From Leucobacter allii (GTDB lineage Bacteria; Actinomycetota; Actinomycetes; Actinomycetales; Microbacteriaceae): a stretch of 64,000 nucleotides of DNA. Under the pieces are notes generated by a model. It ran no database searches and had not been told where the DNA came from. It was given only the letters and a program-made list of their open reading frames with translations. Positions 27,268 through 36,244 of this stretch are shown piece by piece. The stretch is taken from the NCBI RefSeq assembly GCF_022919155.1, contig NZ_CP095045.1, positions 1,922,001-1,986,000 on the forward strand. The letters run 5' to 3'. Both the position numbers and the translations under genes were made by a program. The first letter of the stretch is position 1; each line of letters begins with the position of its first letter.

Positions 27268-30200
27268 ATGACGAATCCGCTCCCGCACATCGACTTTCCC
27301 GGCGACCTCCCCGTCTCGCAGATGCGCGAGGAGATCGCTGCGGCGATCCGCGACCATCAGGTGGTGATCGTCGCCGGCGAGACCGGTTCGGGCAAGACCA
27401 CGCAGCTGCCGAAGATCGCCCTCGCCCTCGGACGCGAGCGCATCGCGCACACGCAGCCGCGCCGCATCGCGGCGCGCACGATCGCGGAGCGCGTCGCCGA
27501 GGAGCTCGGCAGCGAGCTCGGCGGCCTCGTCGGCTACCAGGTGCGCTTCACGGACCAGGTGTCGGCGGAGACCCGGATCCGGCTCATGACCGACGGGATC
27601 CTGCTGAACGCGATCCACCGCGACCGCGAGCTCGCCGCCTACGACACCATCATCATCGACGAGGCGCACGAGCGCAGCCTGAACATCGACTTCCTGCTCG
27701 GCTACCTCAAGACACTGCTCCCCCGTCGGCCCGACCTGAAGGTCATCATCACCTCCGCGACGATCGACCCCGAGTCCTTCGCGCGGCACTTCGCCGACGC
27801 CCGCACCGGCGAATCGGCGCCCGTCATCGAGGTCTCGGGCCGCACCTTTCCCGTGGAACTGCGCTACCGCCCCCTCGTCGACGAGATCCGCTCCCCCGAC
27901 CCGAAGGGCGGACCCGACCGGATTCGGAAGGTGGAGCGCGACCTCTTCGACGCGATCGGGGACGCCGTCGACGAGCTCGGGCGCGAGGCTCCGGGCGACG
28001 TGCTCGTCTTCCTCTCCGGCGAGGCGGAGATCCGGGACGCGTCCGACGCGCTGCGGGGCCGTCTCGGCCGCAACGCGGCGCGGCCCGTCGAGATCCTGCC
28101 CCTGTACGGCCGGCTGAGCGCCGCCGAGCAGCACCGCGTATTCGAGCGCCCGAAGGGCGGCGGTGTGCGGCGCATCGTGCTCGCGACGAACGTGGCGGAG
28201 ACCTCGCTCACGGTGCCGGGCATCCGCTACGTCGTCGACGCCGGCACCGCGCGCATCTCGCGCTACTCGGCCCGCAGCAAGGTGCAGCGGCTGCCCATCG
28301 AGGCGGTGTCGCAGGCGAGCGCCAACCAGCGCTCCGGACGCTCCGGGCGCACGAGCCCGGGCATCGCGATCCGGCTGTACAGCGAGGAGGACTTCGCCGC
28401 GCGGCCGGAGTTCACGGAGCCGGAGGTGCGGCGCACGGGGCTCGCCTCCGTGATCCTGCAGATGCTCGCGCTCGGCCTCGGGGAGATCGCGAAGTTCCCC
28501 TTCCTCACCCCGCCCGACCCCCGCGGCATCGCCGACGGCATGGGGCTCCTCGTGGAGCTCGGCGCGGTGCGGGCGGAGGGCCGGGGATCCCGCGCGCAGC
28601 ACCGCATCACCCGGATCGGACGGGAGCTCTCCCGCCTGCCCATCGAACCGCGCTTCGCGCGGATGGTCGTCGAGGCCCGCCGGCACGAGGTCGTGCCCGA
28701 GGTGCTCGCCATCGTCGCGGGACTCACCGTGCAGGACGTGCGCGAGCGGCCGCAGGCCGAGCGGGGGCGAGCGGACGAGCTGCACGCGCGCTTCGCCGAT
28801 CCGCAGGGCGACCTCATGACGCTGCTGAATCTGTGGAACCATCTCCAGGAGCGGCAGCGCGAGCTCTCCTCGAGCGCCTTCCGGCGGCTGTGCAAGGCCG
28901 AGTACCTGAACTTCCTCCGGGTGCGCGAGTGGATGGATCTGTACCGCCAGCTCTCCCGCATCGCGAAGGCGCCGCGGGGCGAGGCCCGCGGCGCGGGACC
29001 GGGCTCGGATTCGGGCGCGGGTCCGGTCTCGGAATCGGGCTCGGGCGCAGGACCGGGCGAGGCGATCCACCGCTCGATCCTCGCGGGGCTGCTCTCGCAG
29101 CTCGGCGTGCGCGACGACCGGCAGGACCGGAGCGCCCCGGCGCGCGGGCGCTCGACCGCCGGGGCGGTGAAGCGCCGTCCGGCGCAGGAGTACCTCGGAT
29201 CCCGCGGCACCCGCTTCGTGCTCTACCCGGGCTCGGTACTCGCCAAGAAGCCCCCCGAGGTCGTGATGAGCGTCGAGCTCGTCGAGACCTCGCGCCTCTT
29301 CGCCCGCTCGAACGCCGTGGTCGATCCGGCGTGGGCGGAGGAGCTCGCGGGCCCCCTTGCGAAGCGCCAGCTCTCCGAGCCCCGCTGGGAGAAGCGGCAG
29401 GGCGCGGCCGTCGCCACGGAGCGCGTGACGCTCTACGGGGTGGCGATCGTGGACGGCCGCCGGGTGCAGCTCTCCCGCTTCGACCCGGAGCACGCGCGGG
29501 AACTGTTCATCCGCCACGCCCTCGTGGAGGGCGACTGGGATTCGCCGCAGGCCTTCGACCGCGCGAACCGGCAGCTGCGCCGCGAGCTCGAGCAGCTCGA
29601 GGAGCGCACGCGACGCCGCGACATCGTCGGCGACGACGAGGCCGTCTTCGAGTTCTACGACGCGCGGATCCCAGCCGACGTCGTCTCCACGCGGAGCTTC
29701 GAGGGCTGGTGGAAGCGCAAGCGGGAGACCGACCCGCAGTTCCTGCACCTCCGTCGCGAGGACCTGCTCGAGGAGGAGGCCGAGGAGGTCGACGAGTCGG
29801 AGTTCCCGAAGCAGTGGCGGCACGGCGACCAGACGCTGCGGCTGCGCTACCGCTTCGACCCGACGGCGGAGGACGACGGGGTGACGGTGAACGTGCCGCT
29901 GCCGCTGCTGCCCCGGCTCGACGGCTCGGCCTTCGAGAAGCTCGTGCCCGGGCTCCGCCATGAGCTCGTCACGGCACTCATCAAGACGCTGCCGAAGGCG
30001 ATCCGGAAGCACGTCGTCCCCGCGGCCGACTGGGCGCGCACGCTCCTCGAGGCGGTCGCGCCGCGGCTCGACGCGGCCCCCGCCGCGGGCGGCGGCGACG
30101 GCGGCCCCGCGCTCACGCAGCTGCTCGCGGACGAGATCCGCCGGCGCACGAGCGTGCCCGTGGCCGCCGACGACTTCGATCCGACGCGATTGCCCGCGCA

Positions 30201-31233
30201 CCTCACCCCCACGTTCCGCGTCGTGGACGGCCGCGGTCGCACGGTCGGCACGGGCAAGGACCTCGGCGCGCTGCAGGCCGCGCACCAGGAGCGCGCGACC
30301 GAGGGCGTGGCGAAGGTGGCCGCCGCGGCGATGCCGACGAGCGAGCTCGAGCGGAAGGGCGCCACGGCCTGGGAGTTCGGGGAGCTGCCGCGGCACGTCG
30401 ACACCGCCTACGCGAAGGGGCGCGGCTCGGGCGCCGGCGTGGTGCGCGCGTACCCTGCGCTCCTCGACCGCCGCACGAGCGTCGATCTCGTGCTCGTGGC
30501 CGACGAGGCGGAGCAGGCGCGGCTATCCCGCCGCGGGATCCTGCGCCTCGTCGCGCTGAGCTCGCCCTCCCCCGCGAGCTACGTGCGCGAGCACCTCTCG
30601 AATCAGGAGAAGCTGCTGCTCTCGGCCGGCCCGTACCGGACGCCGGACCTCGCGATCGCCGACGTCTCGCTCGCGGTCGCCGAACGGGTCATCCGGCGGC
30701 ACGCCGCCGACGGGCTCGTGTGGTCGGAGGCGGTCTTCCAGGCGATCGCGGACGACTACGCGCGCAGCCTCATCGACGAGATCTACGCCGCGATCGCGCT
30801 GACGGCGCGCACGCTCGACGCCGCGAGGCTCGCGCGCAAGGCGATCGACGGGGCGAAGTCGCTGCAGGTGCTCGGGCAGATCGCCGACGCGGCGCGGCAG
30901 GTGGACGGTCTCGTCTTCGACCGCTTCGTGTCTCGCACGGGGCTCGCACGACTGGAGCGCCTGCCCGTCTACCTCGAGGCGGTGCGGCTGCGGATGGAGC
31001 ATCTGCCCGCGCAGCCCGGTCGCGACCGGGCCTGGCAGAACGAGGTGGATCGCGCGCTCGCCCTCCTCGCCGAAGCCGGCGGCGAGATCCCGCTCGCCCC
31101 CGAGGCGCCCGCGCATCTCGTACGGGCGCGATGGCTCGTCGAGGAGCTGCGGGTGAGCCTCTTCGCGCAGCAGCTGCGCACTGCGGAGCCGGTGTCGCTG
31201 CAGCGCATCCAGAAGGCCCTCCGCGAGGGGTAG
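27268..31233 (+). CDS. hrpA: ATP-dependent RNA helicase HrpA (DEAH box)
   Basis: 1321 residues, typical HrpA length. RecA1 has GETGSGKTTQLP (Walker A) and IIIDEAHERSLN (DEAH); SAT reads ITSATIDPESF. RecA2 contains LATNVAETSLTVPGI and SGRSGRTSPG. Winged-helix, ratchet and OB-type domains follow (residues 420-700), then a long C-terminal extension (DUF3418-like) to the end. A Gly/Ser/Pro-rich insert near residues 570-595 is strain-specific low complexity. Members unwind RNA and rescue stalled or collided ribosomes in E. coli. GGAGG lies before the ATG. Confidence 0.92.
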   Translation: MTNPLPHIDFPGDLPVSQMREEIAAAIRDHQVVIVAGETGSGKTTQLPKIALALGRERIAHTQPRRIAARTIAERVAEELGSELGGLVGYQVRFTDQVSAETRIRLMTDGILLNAIHRDRELAAYDTIIIDEAHERSLNIDFLLGYLKTLLPRRPDLKVIITSATIDPESFARHFADARTGESAPVIEVSGRTFPVELRYRPLVDEIRSPDPKGGPDRIRKVERDLFDAIGDAVDELGREAPGDVLVFLSGEAEIRDASDALRGRLGRNAARPVEILPLYGRLSAAEQHRVFERPKGGGVRRIVLATNVAETSLTVPGIRYVVDAGTARISRYSARSKVQRLPIEAVSQASANQRSGRSGRTSPGIAIRLYSEEDFAARPEFTEPEVRRTGLASVILQMLALGLGEIAKFPFLTPPDPRGIADGMGLLVELGAVRAEGRGSRAQHRITRIGRELSRLPIEPRFARMVVEARRHEVVPEVLAIVAGLTVQDVRERPQAERGRADELHARFADPQGDLMTLLNLWNHLQERQRELSSSAFRRLCKAEYLNFLRVREWMDLYRQLSRIAKAPRGEARGAGPGSDSGAGPVSESGSGAGPGEAIHRSILAGLLSQLGVRDDRQDRSAPARGRSTAGAVKRRPAQEYLGSRGTRFVLYPGSVLAKKPPEVVMSVELVETSRLFARSNAVVDPAWAEELAGPLAKRQLSEPRWEKRQGAAVATERVTLYGVAIVDGRRVQLSRFDPEHARELFIRHALVEGDWDSPQAFDRANRQLRRELEQLEERTRRRDIVGDDEAVFEFYDARIPADVVSTRSFEGWWKRKRETDPQFLHLRREDLLEEEAEEVDESEFPKQWRHGDQTLRLRYRFDPTAEDDGVTVNVPLPLLPRLDGSAFEKLVPGLRHELVTALIKTLPKAIRKHVVPAADWARTLLEAVAPRLDAAPAAGGGDGGPALTQLLADEIRRRTSVPVAADDFDPTRLPAHLTPTFRVVDGRGRTVGTGKDLGALQAAHQERATEGVAKVAAAAMPTSELERKGATAWEFGELPRHVDTAYAKGRGSGAGVVRAYPALLDRRTSVDLVLVADEAEQARLSRRGILRLVALSSPSPASYVREHLSNQEKLLLSAGPYRTPDLAIADVSLAVAERVIRRHAADGLVWSEAVFQAIADDYARSLIDEIYAAIALTARTLDAARLARKAIDGAKSLQVLGQIADAARQVDGLVFDRFVSRTGLARLERLPVYLEAVRLRMEHLPAQPGRDRAWQNEVDRALALLAEAGGEIPLAPEAPAHLVRARWLVEELRVSLFAQQLRTAEPVSLQRIQKALREG

Positions 31234-31252
31234 GCGGCCCGTCGCGCGCCGC

Positions 31253-31444
31253 TCAGCCCTCGACGACGACCGTCGTGGCGCCGGGGTCGCCCGCGGGCGC
31301 GCCGCCGTCCTCCGGGAGGAGCCCGGTCACCCCGCCGCCCAGCACGGAGACGCCGAACACCGCGACGACGGCGAGCAGGCACGCGAGCACCAGGGCCGCC
31401 GCGATGAACGCGAGGGACTGCGGGACGTCGTCGGATTCGTTCAT
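31253..31444 (-). CDS. Very small single-span membrane protein
   Basis: 63 residues from ATG 31444, with ggaggctgg upstream. One hydrophobic helix (SLAFIAAALVLACLLAVVAVFGVSVLGG cut in two by the reading) spans residues about 10-38, preceded by an acidic N-terminus and followed by a Gly/Pro-rich exposed tail. No family recognised. Convergent with hrpA, 19 bp after it. Confidence 0.5.
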   Translation of the reverse strand: MNESDDVPQSLAFIAAALVLACLLAVVAVFGVSVLGGGVTGLLPEDGGAPAGDPGATTVVVEG

Positions 31445-31546
31445 GGCTCCAGCCTCCTCGTTCGCGGTCCCTCGCGCGTCCCCCGCAGGTACCTCTCGGG
31501 TGGTACCGAAGGATGATCTCCCGGTGCGGTCGGCCCCGCGGTGCGC

Positions 31547-32116
31547 TCAGTGCGCGTGGGAGACGCCGTGCGGCAGCGCCGAGGCGCCCGGTTCAGTGTG
31601 CGCGAGCGCCGGTGTGGTGATGGCCGCGATAAGCATGCCCTGCACGGCCAGCACGAGCACGACCCGCCCCGGGCCGCGGACCGGCTCGCGGCGCAGACTG
31701 CCGGCCGGCTCACGGGTCGAACCGGCGCGCGGATCCGCCGCGGGGACGGCCCCGTCACCCGTGACGGGCGTGTCCGCCGCCCCGCTCCGGCGGTCGCGCG
31801 CGCGACGCAGGTCCCGCGCGACGAGCAGCGCGGCGCTCCACTGCATCGCGGCGAGCGCGAGCAGCGGAAGCGCGGCGGCGTCGCCGGCGAAGAGCAGCGC
31901 CGCGAGCAGTGCGACGGCGCCCGCGGCGACGACGAGCGCCGTGCGCGGCGCCGGCGCCCGGCCCATGCGCAGCGCGCCGATCCCCCAGAGGAGCTCCGCG
32001 GCGGCGAACGCGAGCAGCGGCACCGCCGCGAACGGCGACGCGCCCGCCGCCACGGCGCACAGGATCAGCCCGGAGCCGAGGGCCGCCAGACCGCACCAGG
32101 TCGCCGCGGCGCGCAT
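31547..32116 (-). CDS. Membrane protein of unknown function, His-rich end
   Basis: 189 residues. Four hydrophobic helices in the first 100 residues (WCGLAALGSGLILCAVAAG..., AVPLLAFAAAELLWGIGAL, ALVVAAGAVALLAALLFAG, ALPLLALAAMQWSAALLVA), a basic/Pro loop, then a fifth helix VVLVLAVQGMLIAAITTPALA. The exposed end finishes HGVSHAH, a short His cluster after a signal-like ALAHTEPG; a metal-binding role is possible but unsupported. It lies 10 bp after the DUF4383 gene, so probably one operon. Confidence 0.65.
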   Translation of the reverse strand: MRAAATWCGLAALGSGLILCAVAAGASPFAAVPLLAFAAAELLWGIGALRMGRAPAPRTALVVAAGAVALLAALLFAGDAAALPLLALAAMQWSAALLVARDLRRARDRRSGAADTPVTGDGAVPAADPRAGSTREPAGSLRREPVRGPGRVVLVLAVQGMLIAAITTPALAHTEPGASALPHGVSHAH

Positions 32117-32126
32117 GCGAGGCTCC

Positions 32127-32543
32127 TCACACCGCTGGGCGGGCCGCCACCGCGTGGTCGCGGTCGGCGCCGAGGCTCACCCCGAGCAGGATGAGCGCGC
32201 TGCCGAGGTGCAGGATGTGGTCGGCGGTGTTGAGGGCGAGGATGTTCGCGGCCGTGCCGGCGATGAAGAAGCCGACGATGCCGACGAGGAGGTACACGGC
32301 GCCCACCGTGCCGTTGACGCCCTTCGCGGCGCGCACCCCCGCGAGACCGGCGATGAGCAGTGCGGCGCCGATGAGGAGGTGCACGATGTTGTGCAGCGGG
32401 TTCACCTCGAAGACGCCGAGGAGCAGTCCGCCCTCGGTCGCCACGAAGCCCACGCCGCTCGTCACGGCGAAGCCGAGGATCCCCACCAGGAGGTAGACGG
32501 CGCCGAAGACGACGCCCACGATGCGATTGGCCGAGTTCTTCAC
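32127..32543 (-). CDS. DUF4383 family membrane protein
   Basis: 138 residues with four membrane helices. Family features: NSANRIVGVVFGAVYLLVGILGF at the start, NPLHNIVHLLIGAALLIAG, a repeat of GAVYLLVGIVGFFIAG, then NTADHILHLGSALILLGVSL. The two His-containing helices (LHNIVHL and DHILHLG) form an internal duplication. Common in actinobacteria, function unknown. ATG 32543 is preceded by AAGGAG. The 213 bp between it and the divergent PKS gene holds no other gene or strong signal that I can see. Confidence 0.82.
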   Translation of the reverse strand: MKNSANRIVGVVFGAVYLLVGILGFAVTSGVGFVATEGGLLLGVFEVNPLHNIVHLLIGAALLIAGLAGVRAAKGVNGTVGAVYLLVGIVGFFIAGTAANILALNTADHILHLGSALILLGVSLGADRDHAVAARPAV

Positions 32544-32756
32544 GATGCTGCTCCTTCACGTCGATGCTGCGGTCGGTCCGGTCGACGGGCGCCGTCGGCG
32601 CCCGCACCGGCAGCGGCGAGCCGGAGCGCGCCGTGCACTCCCAGCGTGCGGCGCGCGGGGCGGGGCGGAAAGGCGCTTGCGCGGATCCCCCTCATGCACT
32701 AGGGCGCCGCTGTCAAGCCCCTCCCGGGATCGGACGGGAACGACTTCGCTGGACCC

Positions 32757-34058
32757 ATGAGCACCTTCCTCCTCTCCGTCGGCACCGCGGTGCCCCCCGC
32801 CCGCCTCGACCAGGCACGGACCCGCGACTTCTTCGCGGCGCAGCCCGGGGTCGATCGCCTCACGTCCCGGCTCATCGGCGCCGCCTTCGACCAGTCCGCG
32901 ATCGCCTCGCGGTACTCGGTGATCGGCGAGATCGGCTCGCGCAGCACGCGCTTCTCGGACGACGGCGCCCGGCTCCGGGCGCCGAGCACCGGCGAGCGCA
33001 ACGCCCTCTACCGCGCCGAGGCCCCGGGGCTGTACGCGGCGGCATCCCGGGAGGCGCTCGCTCGCGCCGGCGTCGACGCCGCCGAGGTCACGCACGTCGT
33101 CACCGCCTCGTGCACCGGGTTCTTCGCCCCCGGACCCGACTTCCTTCTCGTGAAGGAGCTCGGCATCCCGCGGACCGCGCCCCGCGTCCACGTGGGTTTC
33201 ATGGGCTGCGCCGCCGCCTTCCCCGCCCTCCGCACGGCCGCGTCCATCTGCCGGGCGGAGCCGGGCGCGGTGGTGCTCGTCGCCTGCGCCGAGCTCTGCT
33301 CCCTGCACATCCGCTCCTCGCGGGATCCGGAGCAGATCGTCGCCTCCGCCGTCTTCGGCGACGGCGCGGGGGCTGCCGTCGTGTCCTCGACGCCGCCGCG
33401 GGACGGCCGCGCCGCGCTGGAGGTCGGCGGCTTCTCGACCGCGCTCACCTCGGAGGGCGAGCACGACATGGACTGGACGATCGGCGACAGCGGCTTCGAG
33501 ATGCGGCTGACGGCCGAGGTGCCGCGCATCATCGGCCGTGAGATCGCGGGCGTCGTCGCCGAGATGCTCGGCGCCGCCGATCCGCAGTCGACGGAGATGG
33601 CGTGGGCCGTGCACCCCGGCGGACGCAGCGTGCTGGATCGCGTGCAGGACGGCGTCGGCCTCGAGGACGCGGCGATGGCCCATTCCCGCGCGGTGCTGCG
33701 GGATTTCGGGAACATGTCGAGCGCGACGATCCTGTTCATCCTGCAGCGCATCCTCGCCGACGCGAGCCTCGCCGACGGCGCCCCCATCGCGGGGCTCTGC
33801 TTCGGGCCCGGCCTCACCGTCGAGACCGCGAGGCTGTCCGTGCACGACGGCAGCCGCGAGCCCGCGCGCGCGGTCGTGGCCGCCGGGCGGACGCGGCGTC
33901 CCGCGGACGGCGAGGACGCGAGACCTTCCGGTGCCGCGGATCCCGGTGACGCCGCAGCGGTGCCGGGCGCCCCGATCGAACGCGACGCGGCCGGCGCGCC
34001 CGCCACCGCCGCCGTGCCCGACCGCGCCGTGGAAGCGGGCGCGCCCGTCGCGGGGTGA
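32757..34058 (+). CDS. Type III polyketide synthase
   Basis: 433 residues; the enzyme proper is about 365, followed by an Ala/Pro/Asp-rich tail. The chalcone-synthase triad is present: Cys in GFMGCAAAFPAL (residue about 150), His in MAWAVHPGGRSVLDRV, Asn in LRDFGNMSSATILFIL. These enzymes extend an acyl-CoA with malonyl-CoA and cyclise the chain. The next two genes are a methyltransferase and a flavin monooxygenase, the same trio of functions as the srsABC phenolic-lipid genes of Streptomyces griseus. A long-chain alkylresorcinol or pyrone product is the likeliest guess. The start overlap with the next gene (ATGA-like, 34055-34058) shows an operon. Confidence 0.9.
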   Translation: MSTFLLSVGTAVPPARLDQARTRDFFAAQPGVDRLTSRLIGAAFDQSAIASRYSVIGEIGSRSTRFSDDGARLRAPSTGERNALYRAEAPGLYAAASREALARAGVDAAEVTHVVTASCTGFFAPGPDFLLVKELGIPRTAPRVHVGFMGCAAAFPALRTAASICRAEPGAVVLVACAELCSLHIRSSRDPEQIVASAVFGDGAGAAVVSSTPPRDGRAALEVGGFSTALTSEGEHDMDWTIGDSGFEMRLTAEVPRIIGREIAGVVAEMLGAADPQSTEMAWAVHPGGRSVLDRVQDGVGLEDAAMAHSRAVLRDFGNMSSATILFILQRILADASLADGAPIAGLCFGPGLTVETARLSVHDGSREPARAVVAAGRTRRPADGEDARPSGAADPGDAAAVPGAPIERDAAGAPATAAVPDRAVEAGAPVAG

Positions 34059-34828
34059 GCGGAGTGGGCGGAGTGAGTGGGAAGCGCGGCGTGCATCGGC
34101 TCCGCGGCGCGCGCGGCGGCTCGGTCGTGTCGCTCGCGGAGCGCGAGGACGGGCTGCGCGAGCTGATGGACGACCCGGACTGCGATCCCGTGCGGCTCCG
34201 TCGGACGCTCCGGCGATTCTGGACCGTGAACCATGCGGTCTCGCGCTGGGGCCGGATCTACCGCACGCAGCTGCGGCCCGCGCTGGCGGCGGGGTCCGGG
34301 CGCCGCCGCATCCTCGACATCGGCTGCGGCGGCGGCGACGTGCTGCGTCGGCTCGTGCGCCTCGCCAGGCGCGACGGCTTCGACGTCGAGGGGCTCGGCA
34401 TCGATCCGGATCCCGTGGCGTGCGCCGTCGCGCGCGAGGGCCCGCGGCTCCCCGGGGTCGCGTTCCGGAAGCTCGGCAGCCGGGAGCTCGCGATCGCCGG
34501 GGAGCGCTTCGACGTCGTCGTGTCGAACCATCTGCTGCACCACCTCGATCGCGCGTCGTTCGATGCGGTGCTCGTCGACTCCGCGGCACTCGCCTCGCGG
34601 CGGAGCGTGCACGCCGACATCGCCCGCAGCACGACCGCGTACGCGGCCTTCGCCGTGCTCGCGGCGCCGGTCGCGCCCGGCACCTTCCTCCGGATCGACG
34701 GGCTGCGCAGCATCCGCCGGAGCTACACCCGCGCGGAGCTCGGGGCGCGGCTCCCGGCCGGCTGGCGGGCGGAGCAGCCGACGGCGTTCCGGCTGCTGGC
34801 GGTCCGGGACGCGGCGCCCGTGCGGTGA
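34055..34828 (+). CDS. Class I SAM-dependent methyltransferase
   Basis: 257 residues from GTG 34055, overlapping the PKS stop by four bases. The Rossmann motif I is LDIGCGGGDVLRRLVRLA (residue about 88), motif II acidic LGIDPDPVACAVA, and a motif-IV region FDVVVSNHLLHHLDRASF. This resembles UbiG/UbiE-like small-molecule methyltransferases rather than the membrane isoprenylcysteine type used by SrsB. In the operon it most likely methylates the polyketide-derived ring. Product unknown. Confidence 0.85.
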   Translation: MSGVGGVSGKRGVHRLRGARGGSVVSLAEREDGLRELMDDPDCDPVRLRRTLRRFWTVNHAVSRWGRIYRTQLRPALAAGSGRRRILDIGCGGGDVLRRLVRLARRDGFDVEGLGIDPDPVACAVAREGPRLPGVAFRKLGSRELAIAGERFDVVVSNHLLHHLDRASFDAVLVDSAALASRRSVHADIARSTTAYAAFAVLAAPVAPGTFLRIDGLRSIRRSYTRAELGARLPAGWRAEQPTAFRLLAVRDAAPVR

Positions 34829-34839
34829 GGCGGGGCGGG

Positions 34840-36237
34840 ATGGCGGACGGCGCACCGGGTCCCGGGGGCCCCGGCGCTCTCGGCGCGGCGGGCGCCGCGG
34901 GGGCGGTGCACGCGGGGCACGATGCGATCATCGTCGGCGCCGGCCCCGCGGGGCTGTGCGCGGCTGCGGAGCTCGCGCGCGCGGGCGTCGATGTGCTGCT
35001 GCTCGAGCGCCGCGAGACCCGGGCGGCGGGCAGCCGAGCGATCGGCGTGCACCCGCCGACGCTCCGCGCCCTCGAGGCCGGCGGGGTCACCGAGCGCATC
35101 CTGACGGAGGCCGTGCGCATCCGGCGCGGCGAGGCGCGGTCGGCGGGGCGCGCGGGCCCGCGGCTCGGGGCCGTGACCTTCGCGCAGGTCGATCGCCGCT
35201 TCCCGTTCATCGCCGCGGCGCCCCAGGCCGCCACCGAGGCGGCGCTCGCCGCAGCCGCGCCCCCGCCCGTGTTCGGCGTCGAGGTGCTCGCGCTCGACGA
35301 GGACGAGGCCGGGGTGACGGTGCGCGTGCGCCTCGGCGGCCGAGCGGGGGCGACGATCGTGGGCGCGGGGGCGGTGCCGGCGCGATTAGAGCCGCCCGCC
35401 GGTACCGCGCCGGGGACGACGCCGCCGACGGGCCGGATCGCCGTGCTGCGAGCCCGCGTCGTGATCGTCGCGGCGGGCGGGCCGGGGCGCGCGCTCCTCC
35501 CCCGGGCGTTCCGCCCGCGCGGCCGGGTCTACGGCGACCGCTACCTCATGACCGATCTCGCCAGCGCGCCCGAGGAGCCCGCCGGCACCGCCGTGCTGAC
35601 GCTCGCCGCCGCCGGGGTCGTCGAGTCCTTCCCGCTGCCCGGCGGCGGGCGGCGGCTCGTCGCCTGGGACGGGCGGGTGGAGCGCGATCCGGCCACCCCG
35701 GGAACCGCCGCGAGCGGACGGCCCCCCGGATTCCGGGGCGATGCGCCGATCGCCCGGGCCGCGGCGGCCCGTCTCGGGGAGGCCGTCGCGCAGCGCACGG
35801 GCTCGGAGACGCTCGCCGCCCGCGTCGAGTCGGCGAGCGGCTTCGGGATCCGCCGGGTGCTGCTCGACCGCCTGCGGACCGCGCGCATCATCGCGATCGG
35901 CGACGCCGCCCACGAGGTGAGCCCGATCGGCGGACAGGGCATGAACCTCGGCCTCGTCGACGCGGCGACGCTCGCGCCGGCGCTCGCCGCCTGGCTGCGC
36001 CGCCGCGAGGGCGATCCGGAACCGGAGCGGCGGCTCGCGCGGTGGGAGCGGCGGCGGCTCGCGTCGGCGCGCACCGCGGCGCGCCTCGCCGGCCTCGACA
36101 CGGCGCTCGGCCGCGGCAGGTCCCCCGTTGCCGCGGCGGCGCTCCGGGCCGCCATCGCCGCCGCGGCCGCACCGCTCGCGCGCCCGGCCGCCCGCGCCTT
36201 CGCCATGGGCCTCGACCGGGATGCGGGCGGGCGATGA
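34840..36237 (+). CDS. FAD-dependent monooxygenase (aromatic hydroxylase family)
   Basis: 465 residues from ATG 34840 (gggcggg upstream); an in-frame GTG at 34825 overlapping the methyltransferase stop is possible. Residues about 28-60 are the FAD Rossmann fold, AIIVGAGPAGLCAAAELARAGVDVLLLERR. Near residue 350, IIAIGDAAHEVSPIGGQGMNLGLVDA is the second FAD motif (GD) of PHBH-type hydroxylases. This enzyme would hydroxylate the methylated phenolic product, possibly yielding a quinone as SrsC does. The N-terminal Gly/Ala-rich lead (residues 1-25) is low complexity. Confidence 0.87.
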   Translation: MADGAPGPGGPGALGAAGAAGAVHAGHDAIIVGAGPAGLCAAAELARAGVDVLLLERRETRAAGSRAIGVHPPTLRALEAGGVTERILTEAVRIRRGEARSAGRAGPRLGAVTFAQVDRRFPFIAAAPQAATEAALAAAAPPPVFGVEVLALDEDEAGVTVRVRLGGRAGATIVGAGAVPARLEPPAGTAPGTTPPTGRIAVLRARVVIVAAGGPGRALLPRAFRPRGRVYGDRYLMTDLASAPEEPAGTAVLTLAAAGVVESFPLPGGGRRLVAWDGRVERDPATPGTAASGRPPGFRGDAPIARAAAARLGEAVAQRTGSETLAARVESASGFGIRRVLLDRLRTARIIAIGDAAHEVSPIGGQGMNLGLVDAATLAPALAAWLRRREGDPEPERRLARWERRRLASARTAARLAGLDTALGRGRSPVAAAALRAAIAAAAAPLARPAARAFAMGLDRDAGGR

Positions 36238-36244
36238 GGGTGCG

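Noticed and set aside
32556..35234. Long minus-strand frame opposite the PKS operon
   Set aside because: Low-complexity Arg/Ala/Pro sequence antisense to genes with intact catalytic motifs.
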